Source: Desulfobacterales bacterium
Lineage (GTDB): Bacteria > Desulfobacterota > UBA8473
Direction: 5' to 3'
Length of the DNA: 64,000 nucleotides
NCBI GenBank assembly: GCA_016209225.1
Contig: JACQWO010000008.1
Span: forward strand, 31,664-95,663
In this document: positions 1-8,836 of the stretch, one piece after another
Position numbering within the stretch: the first letter of the stretch is position 1
How the letters are laid out: each line of letters opens with the position of its first letter
Made by a program: the position numbers and the translations under genes
Notes under the pieces: model-generated
The model's input: only the letters and a program-made list of their open reading frames with translations
Told to the model about the DNA's origin: nothing
Databases searched by the model: none

Positions 1-1226
1 CTTCCGCAGATAAAAAGTTCGAACCTATCAACTTCGTCCGGGTTTTCATCGTTTCTACGAGACAGGGGAGAGGTATCCGTGGGGTAATGAGTAATAAAAG
101 TAGGTTGAATTAAATTGGGCTCTGCAACTTCTTCGAAGATTTGGGTCAAAAGATTACCTAAGCTCATTTTTCTATCCAACTGAAGTCCAATCTTTTGTCC
201 ATATTCCATTAGTTTTTCTTTATCCCTGAGAACCCCTTCCTTAAGTTCACTGTATTTTATTATCGCTTCTTTTATAGTCAAACGTCTCCATGGTGGTGTA
301 AAATCGAGTTTTATGCCTTGATATTCAAATTTTAAACTACTAAAGAGAGCCTTTGCAATACGAGCTAACAACTCTTCTGTGAGGTCCATAAAATCCAGAT
401 AGGTAGCATAGGACTGATAAAACTCCAGCATGGTAAATTCTGGGTTATGCTGGGTTGATATTCCTTCATTTCGAAAATTTCGATTAATCTCATAGACCCT
501 CTCCAATCCACCAATAATCAATCGTTTCAAATACAATTCCGGGGCAATTCTTAGATAGAGATCCATACCCAGTGTATTATGATAGGTTTTGAATGGGCGG
601 GCAGTAGCCCCTCCAGGTATTGACTGCATCATTGGAGTCTCAACTTCTAAAAAGTCTCTTTCATTAAGAAATTCTCTAATAAGCTGTATGATGCGAGTTC
701 GTTTGTAAAGTATCTCTCTTGCCTGTGGATTAACAATTAAATCCAGGTATCTCTGTCGGTATCTGGTCTCGATATCTACTAACCCATGCCATTTTTCTGG
801 AAGGGGCCTCAATGCCTTGGTTAAAAGTTTAACCTCTTCAACGTATACCGTTAATTCCTGGGTCTTGGTTCGGAAGGGTTTTCCGAGAATACCAATAAAA
901 TCACCAAGATCGAATTTTTTGGAAACTCTAAAATTCTCTTTCCCAATAAGGTCTTCACGTATGTACGCTTGAATCTTACCCTTTCTGTCCTGGATATGCA
1001 TAAAGATAGCCCTACCGAAATTTCGAATGGCTATTATCCTTCCAGCAAGAGAAAACTTTTCCTTTACCTTTTCTAAATCCTCATTACCTTTATCTTTAAA
1101 TTCTTCTAAAATATCCTGAGTAACGTGGGTCACTTTAAAATTATTAGTGTAGGGATTTATACCTTCTCTCCTCAGATCTTCGATCTTCTTGGCCCTCTGT
1201 AATATAAGTTGACTCTGCTCATCCAT
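1..1226 (-). CDS. lysS: Lysyl-tRNA synthetase, class II (partial, C-terminus outside window)
   Basis: Charges tRNA-Lys with lysine in the cytoplasm. About 408 codons are present; the last part, including class II motif 3, lies beyond base 1. The N-terminal OB-fold anticodon-binding domain is seen around residues 60-140 (AGRIIAIRNFG, IFMHIQDRKGKIQAYI). Class II motif 1 is at about 190-210 (FLEVETPMMQ, GGATARPF) and motif 2 at about 245-275 (YEINRNFRNEG, NPEFTMLEFY). The ATG at 1226 is preceded by AAAGG at a normal distance, and a sigma-70-like promoter lies at 1270-1298. Lys rather than Asp or Asn specificity is inferred from the RIAPELYLKRL and NEGISTQHNPEFT segments typical of LysS. The assignment is secure. 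Confidence 0.95.
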   Translation of the reverse strand, partial: MDEQSQLILQRAKKIEDLRREGINPYTNNFKVTHVTQDILEEFKDKGNEDLEKVKEKFSLAGRIIAIRNFGRAIFMHIQDRKGKIQAYIREDLIGKENFRVSKKFDLGDFIGILGKPFRTKTQELTVYVEEVKLLTKALRPLPEKWHGLVDIETRYRQRYLDLIVNPQAREILYKRTRIIQLIREFLNERDFLEVETPMMQSIPGGATARPFKTYHNTLGMDLYLRIAPELYLKRLIIGGLERVYEINRNFRNEGISTQHNPEFTMLEFYQSYATYLDFMDLTEELLARIAKALFSSLKFEYQGIKLDFTPPWRRLTIKEAIIKYSELKEGVLRDKEKLMEYGQKIGLQLDRKMSLGNLLTQIFEEVAEPNLIQPTFITHYPTDTSPLSRRNDENPDEVDRFELFICG

Positions 1227-1269
1227 CTTGTGCCTTTCACCTCTTAAAGAAAAATAATTTAAGCTCTGA

Positions 1270-1298
1270 AGGTTATCGCAATTTGCTTTTGTAGTCAA
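1270..1298 (-). promoter_or_regulatory. Sigma-70-like promoter of lysS
   Basis: Read on the minus strand: TTGACT, a 17-base spacer, then TAACCT. It lies 44 bases upstream of the lysS start. The fit to consensus is good at -35 and moderate at -10. Confidence 0.45.
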
Positions 1299-1540
1299 GT
1301 CAAAAGAATTGGATAAGTGGAAAATGGAAGGCACATGATATCCCCCTGGTTTCTCTTTTTATGTATGAGAAAGCGAGGACATCCGATCCCCTTATACGAT
1401 ATGGTCAAAAATAGTAAAGACCCAAGATGGATTGACTTAAAGCAACGTCTGCCAACCTGGGGAGCAAAACGAAATATCAAAGGGAATACCATCTACTCTC
1501 TTATCCCTATCTATCAAAAACTATCTAAAAATAAAAACTC
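1299..1540. other. Intergenic stretch between lysS and the HU gene
   Basis: This divergent intergenic region holds the lysS promoter on one side and the HU promoter on the other. The short open frames on both strands (about 65-75 codons) have no recognisable family, no good ribosome-binding site and overlap each other, so I call no gene here. Confidence 0.5.
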
Positions 1541-1569
1541 TTGACTTTAAATCTATTACTTATTATAAA
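1541..1569 (+). promoter_or_regulatory. Sigma-70-like promoter of the HU/IHF gene
   Basis: TTGACT, a 17-base spacer and TATAAA. The promoter is strong by inspection and sits about 105 bases upstream of the HU start, giving a leader of roughly 100 bases. Confidence 0.6.
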
Positions 1570-1674
1570 ATTAGAGCACTTACGCAAGGAAAGGGTCTAT
1601 TCATGAAGGATTGAGAAAGCGTCTGATGACAACAATGGACTTTTTCTGAGAAACTTTTCTTGAAGGGAGATTTC

Positions 1675-1950
1675 ATGAATAAGTCTGATTTAGCAAAGCA
1701 ATTGAGTGTTAAAGCTAATATTACTAAGAAAAAATCAAATGAGATTGTTAATATAATTTTTGACAGTCTAACTGATGCCCTAATAGATAACGATAGAATT
1801 GAAATTCGTGGATTCGGCAGTTTTGTGATTAGGGAGTATAAACCGTATATCGGTAGAAACCCTAGAACTGGGCGTAATATTGAAGTCCAGGCAAAAAGGT
1901 TGCCTTTTTTAAAGGTTGGTAAGGACTTAAAAGAGAAGATAAGGACTTAA
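1675..1950 (+). CDS. HU/IHF-family DNA-binding protein
   Basis: A 91-residue histone-like protein that bends and compacts DNA as a dimer. The family signature is clear: MNKSDLAKQLSVK at the N-terminus, IEIRGFGSFVIRE in the middle, and the beta-arm GRNPRTGRNIEV whose proline intercalates into the minor groove. I place the start at the ATG at 1675, which follows AGGGAGA by five bases, instead of the in-frame TTG at 1660. HU and IHF subunits cannot be separated safely from sequence alone; the RNPRTG arm is shared. The gene is monocistronic with its own promoter. Confidence 0.93.
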   Translation: MNKSDLAKQLSVKANITKKKSNEIVNIIFDSLTDALIDNDRIEIRGFGSFVIREYKPYIGRNPRTGRNIEVQAKRLPFLKVGKDLKEKIRT

Positions 1951-2055
1951 AAGAACTAACTTCTTAATTCTTCAAACCTTCTAATCCCTCCACTTTTTCA
2001 CACCCAGATTATTAAGGGTCAAGAGAAGTATATTAACTTAACAAATCTTAAAAAT

Positions 2056-2709
2056 ATGAAAGAAGATCACATTTGTCAGATAATGGGGATACTTCGAAAG
2101 AAAATAGCACATTGGAAGTCCCCTGTGATAACCCTAGTTGCTGAGACATCAAAAGACCCCTTTAAGGTACTAACCTCCTGCATACTCAGTACGAGAACCC
2201 AGGATGGAACTACAATTCAAGCATCGAGGAGGCTCTTCGGCATAGCGGACACTCCTGAGAAGATGCTTAAATTGAAGGAATGGGAACTGGAACAGATTAT
2301 ATACCCCGTGGGTTTTTATCGAAATAAGGCAAAAAATATCCTTTCTACATGCAAGAAACTGGTAGAGGAATATAATTCTCATGTCCCCGATGAGATTGAC
2401 GAACTCCTGAAACTACCAGGGGTGGGCAGGAAGACAGCAAACCTGGTAGTCACCAAGGGATATGGAAAACCAGGTATATGTGTTGATACCCATGTACATC
2501 GAATTTGTAATCGCTTAGGTTATGTAAATACAAAAAATCCACAGGCCACAGAATTTGCCCTCAGAGCCAAGCTCCCCAAAGAGTTTTGGATAGAAATTAA
2601 CGACCTTTTAGTGTCTCTGGGGCAGAAGATTTGTCGCCCTGTCTCACCCAAGTGCACCGAATGTCCCATAGAGAATCTTTGTGATAAGGTAGAGATAAGG
2701 AAGAGCTGA
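2056..2709 (+). CDS. nth: Endonuclease III (DNA glycosylase/AP lyase)
   Basis: Base-excision repair enzyme that removes oxidised pyrimidines and cleaves the abasic site. The 217-residue length is typical. The helix-hairpin-helix-GPD motif LPGVGRKTANLVV spans residues 120-132 and carries the catalytic lysine (K126); the catalytic aspartate is D144 in VDTHVHRICNRLG. The [4Fe-4S] cluster cysteines are C193, C200, C203 and C209 (C-x6-C-x2-C-x5-C). The ribosome-binding site upstream of 2056 is weak. The gene converges on htpX, separated by about 40 bases. Confidence 0.95.
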   Translation: MKEDHICQIMGILRKKIAHWKSPVITLVAETSKDPFKVLTSCILSTRTQDGTTIQASRRLFGIADTPEKMLKLKEWELEQIIYPVGFYRNKAKNILSTCKKLVEEYNSHVPDEIDELLKLPGVGRKTANLVVTKGYGKPGICVDTHVHRICNRLGYVNTKNPQATEFALRAKLPKEFWIEINDLLVSLGQKICRPVSPKCTECPIENLCDKVEIRKS

Positions 2710-2752
2710 TATTCGTCGGTTAAGCGATAACGAAAAACGGTGAACGGTTATT

Positions 2753-3583
2753 TCACATTTTTTCCAGTCTTTCTATCCGTTTCTCTATTGGCGGGTGGGT
2801 ACTGAAAAGGCTCAATACCCCGCCACCCCGCAACGGATTAACTATGAACATATGGGCAGTAGCAGGATTGGTCTCCATAGGGACTCTCTTTACCCCCTGT
2901 TCCAGTCTTTTTAATGCCTGTGCCAGATAATGGGGATTTCCGCTTATCCTTGCCCCTCCCTCATCAGCCAGGTATTCTCTAGACCGAGAAATAGCCATCT
3001 GTATCAACATGGCGGCAATGGGAGCGATTATTATCATGGCCAGGCCAGCGATAGGGTTCCCTCCCTCATCCTCGTCCCCCCTTCCAAAGATCATGGCCCA
3101 CTGTGCCATATGAGCCAGCATACTGATTGCGCCGGCGATGGTGGCAGCTATGGTTCCGATCAAGATATCCCCGTGTCTTATATGAGATAACTCGTGGGCC
3201 AGGACCCCGGATAGTTCCTCCTTGCTCAAAATTTTTAAGATACCCCGGGTTACTGCTACTGCTGCATGATGGGGGTTTCTACCGGTAGCAAAGGCGTTTG
3301 GGGTATCGTTGGGGATAATATAGAGCTTGGGCATAGGCATTCCTGCCCTCTGCCTCAATTCCTCTACCATGCGGTACAACTCTGGCTCATCCGCTTGCCC
3401 TACCTCCTGAGCCCGATACATCCTCAGAACTATCTTATCGCTAAACCAGTAAGTTCCAAGGTTCATCCCGCAGGCTATTACGAAGGCGAAGAACATACCG
3501 CCTCTTCCCCCAAATATACCGCCAACCCAAATCAGGAGTAAAGTTAAACCCACCATTAAACCTACTGTCTTAACGCTATTCAT
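2753..3583 (-). CDS. htpX: HtpX-family M48 membrane metalloprotease
   Basis: Inner-membrane zinc protease involved in quality control of membrane proteins. The 276 residues match family length. Two N-terminal membrane helices (about 5-22 and 28-46) are followed by the zinc motif HELSH at residues 130-134, a third membrane segment pair around 140-200, and the third zinc ligand glutamate in [11 protein letters not shown]. The C-terminus has the family motif [17 protein letters not shown] possible promoter lies at 3672-3701. Confidence 0.94.
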   Translation of the reverse strand: MNSVKTVGLMVGLTLLLIWVGGIFGGRGGMFFAFVIACGMNLGTYWFSDKIVLRMYRAQEVGQADEPELYRMVEELRQRAGMPMPKLYIIPNDTPNAFATGRNPHHAAVAVTRGILKILSKEELSGVLAHELSHIRHGDILIGTIAATIAGAISMLAHMAQWAMIFGRGDEDEGGNPIAGLAMIIIAPIAAMLIQMAISRSREYLADEGGARISGNPHYLAQALKRLEQGVKRVPMETNPATAHMFIVNPLRGGGVLSLFSTHPPIEKRIERLEKM

Positions 3584-3671
3584 AATCGATCTCCTCTTGC
3601 AGTTGTATGATTTGAGGTTAGCTCACCTCGGTTAAACCAGACCCCCTTGCAAACGGGACATTCATAAATAA

Positions 3672-3701
3672 AAAATACCTTAAAGGAGGGGGGGAAGTCA
3701 A
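3672..3701 (-). promoter_or_regulatory. Possible promoter of htpX
   Basis: On the minus strand TTGACT is followed after 18 bases by TATTTT. The spacer contains a C-rich run. It is about 90 bases upstream of the htpX start. Confidence 0.35.
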
Positions 3702-3782
3702 GGAATAACGTTTCTATTCGTGACTATTATATCATGTCCGGTTTAATAAATATCAAATGGCATGGTAGATAGTAAAATCAAA

Positions 3783-3809
3783 TTGACACCATCAGGCTGT
3801 TGATATAAT
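3783..3809 (+). promoter_or_regulatory. Promoter-like sequence reading into a repeat upstream of rnc
   Basis: TTGACA and a perfect TATAAT separated by 15 bases, which is shorter than optimal. The terminal repeat of the element at 3814 begins four bases further on, so a transcript from here would start in the element and run to rnc. Confidence 0.4.
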
Positions 3810-3813
3810 ATGA

Positions 3814-4024
3814 TAACTACTCAGGGGTCAGGAGTCAGTAGCCAGAATCCAGAATAAAAGCAGTGGAAAACTATCGCTAAGATGATACGTAGAACAAATA
3901 TGGGCCTTTTGCTATACAATCAAGTCTTGAAGATATTTAGCGGGTTTCCTCTCGTCGTGCCTCCTCGAGGCATGCCTTTTCATTCTGACTCCTGAATTCT
4001 GGCTTCTGGCTCCTGAGTAGTTAC
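3814..4024. repeat. Inverted-repeat-bounded dispersed element, family A
   Basis: It starts with TAACTACTCAGG and ends with CCTGAGTAGTTA, a perfect terminal inverted repeat. Inside the ends are GGTCAGGAGTCAG on the left and CTGACTCCTGAATTCTGG on the right, which pair as a further arm. The right part, including TTTAGCGGG, recurs near 60500. It fills most of the htpX-rnc gap. Confidence 0.7.
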
Positions 4025-4057
4025 GATGCATGTTATCAGTGGAAGGATAAGTTGATA

Positions 4058-4771
4058 ATGGAGAAGGCTAGAGTCAAAAAACTTAAGAAATTACAAAATA
4101 GAATTTCCTATAAATTCAAAAATTTAAATCTACTAGATCATGCACTTACCCATAGGTCTTTCGCCAATGAGAATCAATCTCAATCACTTAAGGACAATGA
4201 ACGACTTGAGCTTTTAGGCGACTCTGTCCTGGATGTGGTAATTACTCGCCTTTTGATGGACAGGTTTCCCGATTATACGGAGGGAGACCTCTCTAAAGCC
4301 AGGGCTGCTATAGTTAATGAGAAAAGTCTCTCTTCTATCGCCAGTAATTTAGAACTTGGTGATTATCTTCTCTTAAGTAAAGGAGAGGAGATCACCAATG
4401 GGAGAGGCAAAGACTCTATATTGGCAGCATCATTTGAGGCCCTTGTGGCATCCATTTATCTTGATAGAGGTTTCAACAAAGTATTCAAGGTAATAGCCAG
4501 ACATTTTTCTCCGATATTAGCTGAGGAGAAAAAAGAGGGTTTTTATAAAGACTTTAAAAGTCAACTCCAGGAGTATTCCCAGAGTTTTTTTAAAACTACG
4601 CCTAGATATGTAATTACTGGAGAATCTGGGCCTGATCACGATAAGACCTTTCAGATCGATATCTTAATAAACGGTAAGGTTGTTGGGAAAGGTCTTGGTA
4701 AGAGCAAAAAGGAGGCGGAACAGAAGGCTGCAAAGGGAGCCCTGGATGTACTTCTAAAAACCCGGCAATAG
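4058..4771 (+). CDS. rnc: Ribonuclease III
   Basis: Double-stranded RNA endonuclease that processes rRNA precursors and structured mRNAs. The catalytic domain carries the signature NERLELLGDSVLD near residue 48 and the second metal-ligand motif DSILAASFEALVA near residue 115. The C-terminal double-stranded-RNA-binding domain covers roughly 155-235 and ends in the usual GKSKKEAEQKAAKGAL helix. I use the ATG at 4058; a TTG at 4052 in the same frame is nearer the GGAAGGA at 4041-4047 and could also serve. The 5' leader is largely made of the family A repeat. Confidence 0.95.
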   Translation: MEKARVKKLKKLQNRISYKFKNLNLLDHALTHRSFANENQSQSLKDNERLELLGDSVLDVVITRLLMDRFPDYTEGDLSKARAAIVNEKSLSSIASNLELGDYLLLSKGEEITNGRGKDSILAASFEALVASIYLDRGFNKVFKVIARHFSPILAEEKKEGFYKDFKSQLQEYSQSFFKTTPRYVITGESGPDHDKTFQIDILINGKVVGKGLGKSKKEAEQKAAKGALDVLLKTRQ

Positions 4772-4904
4772 TTCACAGAGATCAGAAGTCAGAAGCCATC
4801 CGCCTCTGGCAGATTGCTGAGAAGCAACTAATTTAATAGTATAGGAATCTCCTTTTTAAATAACTTTAGACACTTTAAACTTTAGCTCACTTTAGGCACT
4901 CTTT
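4772..4904. other. Intergenic region with fragments of dispersed repeats
   Basis: It contains CAGAAGTCAGAAGCCATC and an ACTTTAGGCACT-type low-complexity stretch. The latter matches the reverse complement of sequence at about 60478-60492. I see no gene and no clear ribosome-binding site for the following start. Confidence 0.4.
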
Positions 4905-6023
4905 ATGCGTTACTTTATTATCCCCATCTTTGTACCCCATCTGGGATGTCCACATCAGTGCATCTTTTGTAATCAAAGGAGCATTAGTGGGGTTTCTAAT
5001 CTTGCAACAACTCCAAACCTCTTGGAGAAGACCGTAAAACTCTATCTTAAGACATGGGGAAAGAAGGAGGGCTTTAAAACCCAGATCGCTTTTTATGGGG
5101 GGAGTTTTACAGGGCTAGGTTTAAAGATTCAGGAATCTTTACTCTCCAAAGCCCATGACTTTATCGACAGGGGAGAAGTCAGCTCGATCAGGATTTCAAC
5201 CCGCCCGGACTATATTGATTCGGAGACTCTATGTTACTTGAAAGATTATGGGGTTGATACTATTGAATTGGGGGTCCAGTCCATGGCGGATAGGGTATTG
5301 ATGCTTTCCAGGAGAGGGCATACCTCATCGGATGTTGAGATGGCTGTAGAGACCATTAAAGGGTATGATTTAGAGCTGGGGCTTCAGATTATGCCGGGTT
5401 TGCCAGGAGATACCCCTGACCTAATCATGAACACAGTAGATAGGATTATAAAAATGAGGCCGGATTTTGTGCGTATTTATCCTACCCTGGTTATCAAAGA
5501 TACTCCCTTAGAGGAGCTTTATTTAAGAGGGAGCTTTTTGCCAATGACATTGGATAAAGCTGTAAATATCTGCAAAAAGGCCCTTTTAAGATTTAAAATT
5601 GCTGATATTCCGGTGGTAAGACTTGGGTTGCAATCAACCCCTGAATTAGAAAGACAGGGGACCATTATTGCAGGTCCCTATCATCCCTCCTTTCGCCATC
5701 TGGTAGAGTCTGCTATTTTTTTCGAGATGGGGAAGAGATTGATTGAAAAAAGCCCTCTCTATGATGAAAGATTGACTTTTAGAGTAACGCCGGAAGATTA
5801 TTCCTACTTCTGTGGCCAAAAAAACGGGAATATTGCTAAACTGAAGGAAAGATATAACGTAGGACATATACAGGTTATCCGAGAGATGGGTGTCAAAAAG
5901 GGCACCCTCGAATTGTTAGCCGGTTCTTCGATATTCTGTATTGAACGTGAAGAACTCAACCGTTCACCGTTCACCGTTCACCGTTTACCATTGAACCCTG
6001 AACCGTTGAACCCTGAACAGTGA
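4905..6023 (+). CDS. Radical SAM protein, Elp3-like (COG1243 type)
   Basis: A 372-residue radical S-adenosylmethionine protein. The cluster motif CPHQCIFC near residue 15 gives the C-x3-C-x2-C ligands, followed by FYGGSFTGL, ISTRPDYID, ELGVQSM and QIMPGLPGDT, all typical of the Elp3/HemN-like subgroup found next to rnc in many bacteria. No acetyltransferase domain is present. The real substrate is unknown; tRNA modification is a guess from the Elp3 relationship. The last 20 or so residues (from about NRSPFTVHRL on) are encoded by a tandem ACCGTTC / TGAACCC repeat and are not part of the domain. The gene lies in a run with rnc, era and der. Confidence 0.85.
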   Translation: MRYFIIPIFVPHLGCPHQCIFCNQRSISGVSNLATTPNLLEKTVKLYLKTWGKKEGFKTQIAFYGGSFTGLGLKIQESLLSKAHDFIDRGEVSSIRISTRPDYIDSETLCYLKDYGVDTIELGVQSMADRVLMLSRRGHTSSDVEMAVETIKGYDLELGLQIMPGLPGDTPDLIMNTVDRIIKMRPDFVRIYPTLVIKDTPLEELYLRGSFLPMTLDKAVNICKKALLRFKIADIPVVRLGLQSTPELERQGTIIAGPYHPSFRHLVESAIFFEMGKRLIEKSPLYDERLTFRVTPEDYSYFCGQKNGNIAKLKERYNVGHIQVIREMGVKKGTLELLAGSSIFCIEREELNRSPFTVHRLPLNPEPLNPEQ

Positions 6024-6047
6024 ACCCTGAACCGAGAAGCGTGAACC
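5957..6047. repeat. Tandem low-complexity repeat (ACCGTTC / TGAACCC units)
   Basis: CACCGTTC units repeat in the first half and TGAACCC units in the second, so the two halves can partly pair. The repeat encodes the tail and stop codon of the radical SAM gene and forms the whole spacer and translation-initiation region of era. Confidence 0.7.
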
Positions 6048-6935
6048 ATGGAACTTAAATCCGGTTTTATATCCATAATTGGCAATACTAATGTAGGGAA
6101 GTCTACTCTGCTAAACTATGTTCTTGGGGAGAAGATTGCGATTGTCTCTGATAAACCCCAGACTACTAGAAACAGGATACTGGGGATTAAAAACAACCCT
6201 ATTGCCCAAATGATTTTTCTTGATACCCCGGGAATACACAAGGCAAAACCTCAACTAAACAGATATATGGTGAAGGAAGCGATCAAGACTTACAGTGATG
6301 TGGATATAATCCTGCTTTTGGTCCAGGCTAATACAGGTATTGCTGATGGAGACCGTTTTGTTATTGAGACCCTTGAAAAGGTTAAGATACCAATTATCCT
6401 GGTGATAAATAAGATCGATTTAATAAAAAAAGAATCCCTTTTGCCTTTGATAGATGAATTCAGCAAGTTATACGATTTTAAAAGTATTATCCCCATATCA
6501 GCTTTATCAGGGCAGGGAGTTGATCTGTTAATAAAGGCAATAGAGGGTTTACTCCCCCTCGGACCGAAGTATTTTCCTGAAGAAATGATTACGGATTTAC
6601 CAGAGCGTTTTATAGTGGCAGAGATAATAAGGGAAAAGATCTTCCATCTTACCTCTCAGGAGATACCGTATTCAGTGGCTGTTGTAATAAACGATTTTAA
6701 AGAGAGGGAGGGTGTAAATACCATTTTTATAAGGGCTGCAATCCATGTAGAAAAACCCTCTCAAAAGGGGATTCTAATAGGCAAAAAAGGGAGTATGTTG
6801 AAGAGAATCGGTCAGCTGGCAAGAATTGACATTGAAAATCTCTTAGATGCTAAGGTCTACCTCGAATTATTGGTGAGGGTGGAGAAAGACTGGAGCAAGG
6901 ATATCAAAGCGTTGAGAAAGCTAGGTTATAGATAA
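6048..6935 (+). CDS. era: GTPase Era
   Basis: Ribosome-associated GTPase needed for 30S subunit maturation; it binds the 3' end of 16S rRNA. The 295 residues contain G1 GNTNVGKST (12-20), G3 DTPGIHKAK, G4 NKID and G5 ISALSG. The C-terminal KH domain includes the family hallmark KGILIGKKGSMLKRIG followed by LDAKVYLELLVRVEKDW. The start at 6048 lies immediately after a repeat and has only a weak GAGAAG as ribosome-binding site. The gene is followed three bases later by der. Confidence 0.96.
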   Translation: MELKSGFISIIGNTNVGKSTLLNYVLGEKIAIVSDKPQTTRNRILGIKNNPIAQMIFLDTPGIHKAKPQLNRYMVKEAIKTYSDVDIILLLVQANTGIADGDRFVIETLEKVKIPIILVINKIDLIKKESLLPLIDEFSKLYDFKSIIPISALSGQGVDLLIKAIEGLLPLGPKYFPEEMITDLPERFIVAEIIREKIFHLTSQEIPYSVAVVINDFKEREGVNTIFIRAAIHVEKPSQKGILIGKKGSMLKRIGQLARIDIENLLDAKVYLELLVRVEKDWSKDIKALRKLGYR

Positions 6936-6938
6936 AAT

Positions 6939-8249
6939 ATGAAACCGGTAATCGCAATTGTTGGCAGACCCAATGTAGGAAAGTCGACCCTTTTCAACAG
7001 GATCGTAAGGAGAAAAAAGGCTATTGTAGGGGATGAACCGGGTATCACCAGGGATAGAAACTATGCTGAAGCGGAGTGGGATGGCGGTGTTTTTTTATTA
7101 ATTGATACTGGTGGCTTTGAGCCGGGGGTCAATGACGAAGTGGCTTTACACATCCATCAGCAAGTTCAGTTGGCGATAGAAGAGGCGGATTTGATTATCT
7201 TCTTGTTTGACGGTAAAGATGGGCTTACACCAATAGATATAGAGATAGCCGAAAGGTTGAGAGAAGTAAAAAAACCTGTAATCCATGTTATAAATAAGAT
7301 TGATGGTGAAAGACAAGAGGAGAAGATATATGACTTTTACCGGATCGGTGTAGAAAACCTATATCCAATATCAGCACAACATGGAAGAGGAGTTGGTGAT
7401 CTGTTGGATGAGGCACTCAAACTTCTTCCTCCATCCTCCGAGATAAGATACAACGAGAGTTTAGTAAAGATAGCGGTGCTGGGAAGACCAAACGTAGGAA
7501 AATCATCCCTGGTTAACAGGATTCTTGGGAATGAAAGGGTGATAGTCAGCGAAAAACCAGGTACCACTAGAGACACCATAGATACACCACTTAAAATAGG
7601 AGAAAAAGAGTACCTTCTGATCGACACAGCGGGGATTAGAAGAAAAGGGAGGATCAGTCGCCAACTGGAAAAATACAGCGTAGTTGAGGCATTGAAGAGT
7701 ATAGACAGATGCGATGTAGCCATTATCCTAATAGATGCCAAAGAAGGGATCACCGAACAGGATGCCAAAATAGCTGGTCTGTCACATGATAAAGGAAGGG
7801 CATCTGTCTTGGTGGTAAACAAATGGGATTTGATTGAAAAGGACTCTTATACTATTTATAAGTATACGGAAGATATAAGGTATAATCTAAAATTTATCAG
7901 ATATGCCCCTATTATTTTCGTTTCGGCTCTAACCGGGCAGAGGGCACTGAAGATTATAGACTTAGTTGACAGAGTAGCAGAACAGTATCAGAGAAGAGTG
8001 CCTACCTCTGAGTTAAACAGGATTTTTGAAGAGGTTATACTCTCTAACCCACCGCCGATGTACCGAAACAAAGAACTAAAACTCTATTATATAACTCAGG
8101 TTTCAATAAAACCCCCTACATTCGTTATCTTTGTCAACTATCCTGAAGGAATTCACTTTTCCTATGAGAGATATATAGTGAATAAGATACGTGAAAATTT
8201 TGAGTTCGATGGAACACCTGTAAGGGTTTTTTTTAGGGAGAGGGGTTAA
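6939..8249 (+). CDS. der: Double-domain GTPase Der (EngA)
   Basis: Essential GTPase for 50S ribosome assembly. The 436 residues contain two tandem G domains, with P-loops GRPNVGKST (8-16) and GRPNVGKSS (about 182-190) and G3 motifs DTGG and DTAG, followed by the C-terminal KH-like domain ending in GTPVRVFFRERG. It starts three bases after the era stop and is translationally coupled. A GC-rich hairpin follows the stop. Confidence 0.97.
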   Translation: MKPVIAIVGRPNVGKSTLFNRIVRRKKAIVGDEPGITRDRNYAEAEWDGGVFLLIDTGGFEPGVNDEVALHIHQQVQLAIEEADLIIFLFDGKDGLTPIDIEIAERLREVKKPVIHVINKIDGERQEEKIYDFYRIGVENLYPISAQHGRGVGDLLDEALKLLPPSSEIRYNESLVKIAVLGRPNVGKSSLVNRILGNERVIVSEKPGTTRDTIDTPLKIGEKEYLLIDTAGIRRKGRISRQLEKYSVVEALKSIDRCDVAIILIDAKEGITEQDAKIAGLSHDKGRASVLVVNKWDLIEKDSYTIYKYTEDIRYNLKFIRYAPIIFVSALTGQRALKIIDLVDRVAEQYQRRVPTSELNRIFEEVILSNPPPMYRNKELKLYYITQVSIKPPTFVIFVNYPEGIHFSYERYIVNKIRENFEFDGTPVRVFFRERG

Positions 8250-8257
8250 ATCAACCA

Positions 8258-8277
8258 CCATCGGCTGAAGCCGATGG
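8258..8277. terminator. Hairpin after der with a GGCTGAAGCC core
   Basis: A perfect 8-bp stem CCATCGGC / GCCGATGG with the loop TGAA, nine bases after the der stop. It lacks a T tract, so its terminator activity is uncertain. The core is the same type as the palindromes at 43036 and 60774. Confidence 0.4.
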
Positions 8278-8281
8278 CTTG

Positions 8282-8367
8282 AGGGTTCAAGGATTCGAGG
8301 GGTCAAGTGAAAACAGATGTCCATTCTTGTCCTTGAACCCTTGAATCCTGGACCCCTTGAATCCTTG
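8282..8367. repeat. Dispersed repeat, family C (GGATTCAAGGGGTC type)
   Basis: The left arm AAGGATTCGAGGGGTCAAG and the right arm CCCCTTGAATCCTTG are inverted copies around a unique centre. Related copies are at 26729, 44789 and inside the gene at 48738-50300. Confidence 0.65.
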
Positions 8368-8404
8368 CTGCCAGTATGTCAGGGAAGGAAAAACAGGGAA
8401 CTTT

Positions 8405-8836
8405 ATGGAACCAGGTAGGATTATCATTGCTGTAGGGGCGGTTATCGAGGATGGAAAAGGGAATATCCTCCTTGTAAAGCACGTTCCAGAGAGAGGTGGG
8501 TTCTGGCAGAGGAAATGGATCTGCCCTGGCGGAAAACTCAATCTTGGTGAAAAGATAGAAGATGGGATTAAGAGAGAGGTGAGAGAGGAGACCCATCTGG
8601 ATATCATTTTAAAAACCCCTATAAAACCCTTTGAAAGGATAGTGAGATCAGGGGATCAGATAGAGCTCCATGTAGTCTATATTGATTATCTGGCAGAGGT
8701 AATAGGAGGAAAGCTGGAGCCGGATGACGATGTGGGAGAGGCTATATGGATAGGTAAAAATGCTATTTCAACGATCTGGGATGAATTGCATGAAGATACA
8801 AGAAAGCTTTTAACCATGGCTGGGATAAAGGTTTAA
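8405..8836 (+). CDS. NUDIX hydrolase
   Basis: A 143-residue hydrolase of nucleoside-diphosphate-linked compounds. The NUDIX box runs from GGKLNLGEKIEDG to REVREETHL and keeps the metal-binding REV-EE core; the usual glycine after EE is replaced by H, as in many 8-oxo-dGTPase/MutT-like members. The ATG at 8405 is six bases after CAGGGA, so I prefer it to an upstream TTG inside the family C repeat. The substrate cannot be told from sequence; a MutT-like house-cleaning role is likely. Confidence 0.88.
   Translation: MEPGRIIIAVGAVIEDGKGNILLVKHVPERGGFWQRKWICPGGKLNLGEKIEDGIKREVREETHLDIILKTPIKPFERIVRSGDQIELHVVYIDYLAEVIGGKLEPDDDVGEAIWIGKNAISTIWDELHEDTRKLLTMAGIKV

Noticed and set aside
1317..1544. 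75-codon plus-strand frame between lysS and the HU gene
   Set aside because: No ribosome-binding site, overlaps an equally long frame on the other strand and the HU promoter region, and no recognisable protein features.
5957..6047. Possible CRISPR-like array (regular short units)
   Set aside because: Units are 7-9 bases with no unique spacers and no cas genes in the window.
7337..7822. 161-codon frame antisense to der
   Set aside because: Lies wholly opposite a strongly conserved gene; composition is that expected of a shadow frame.
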